A stretch of 5,162 nucleotides of DNA from Clostridia bacterium (GTDB lineage: Bacteria; Bacillota; Clostridia; DSM-8532). The stretch lies in assembly GCA_026418215.1 (NCBI GenBank), contig JAOABT010000001.1:1-5162 (forward strand), given 5' to 3'. Position numbers and translations under genes: made by a program. Positions 5,144 through 5,162 of the stretch are shown piece by piece; position 1 is the first letter of the stretch; every line of letters starts with the position of its first letter. The notes beneath the pieces were generated by a model, which was not told the origin of the DNA, searched no databases, and was given only the letters and a program-made list of their open reading frames with translations.

Positions 5144-5162
5144 CTGTCTCTTATACACATCT
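5144..5162. other. Nextera/Tn5 mosaic-end adapter sequence (artefact)
   Basis: The final 19 bases, ctgtctcttatacacatct, are identical to the reverse complement of the Tn5 mosaic end used in Nextera library preparation. They abut the window edge and interrupt the germination gene immediately after its SKVP codons, where homologues continue with more membrane protein. They are untrimmed adapter, not genome. Confidence 0.97.

Overview
The window looks like a contig end from a spore-forming member of the Firmicutes. A GerA-family spore-germination gene, strong sigma-A-type promoters, purine-rich Shine-Dalgarno sites, GTG starts and a Clostridia-like IS110 remnant all point there. A Peptococcaceae-type (Desulfitobacterium-like) host is plausible from the general flavour of the proteins, but that is inference. 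The last 19 bases exactly match the Tn5 mosaic end used in Nextera sequencing libraries, so the true sequence stops at about base 5143.

Layout. Bases 1-140 may hold the 3' end of an unrecognised plus-strand gene, followed by a hairpin. Bases 141-347 contain no gene: they hold a second hairpin and a tandem array of six 20-base repeats that overlaps the stop codon of the next gene. Bases 348-1349 (minus) encode a lipoprotein with a Pro/Thr/Glu-rich linker, an EF-hand-like calcium-loop motif and a C-terminal SH3-like domain. It diverges from a purine-type phosphoribosyltransferase gene (1510-2067, plus), and each has a clear promoter in the shared intergenic region. A bidirectional terminator separates the phosphoribosyltransferase from a convergent small zinc-ribbon gene (2151-2387, minus). 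Directly upstream of that gene lies the C-terminal half of an IS110-family transposase (to 2889, plus), whose N-terminal catalytic half is missing.

Bases 3046-3907 (minus) form a two-gene operon: a small stand-alone TfoX C-terminal-domain protein translated from within the 3' end of a TetR-family regulator gene. The TetR promoter overlaps inverted repeats that look like its own operator, suggesting autorepression. Bases 4172-5143 (plus) are the first 324 codons of a GerA-family germinant-receptor A subunit, cut by the contig end.

The genes do not form one obvious pathway; the region reads as ordinary chromosome with single-gene transcription units, one short operon and one decayed insertion sequence. 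I found no defence system, CRISPR array, RNA gene or convincing new multi-gene system. The most notable items are the tandem repeat on the lipoprotein stop codon, the IS110 scar upstream of the zinc-ribbon gene, the TetR operator with the overlapping tetR-tfoX pair, and the adapter artefact.
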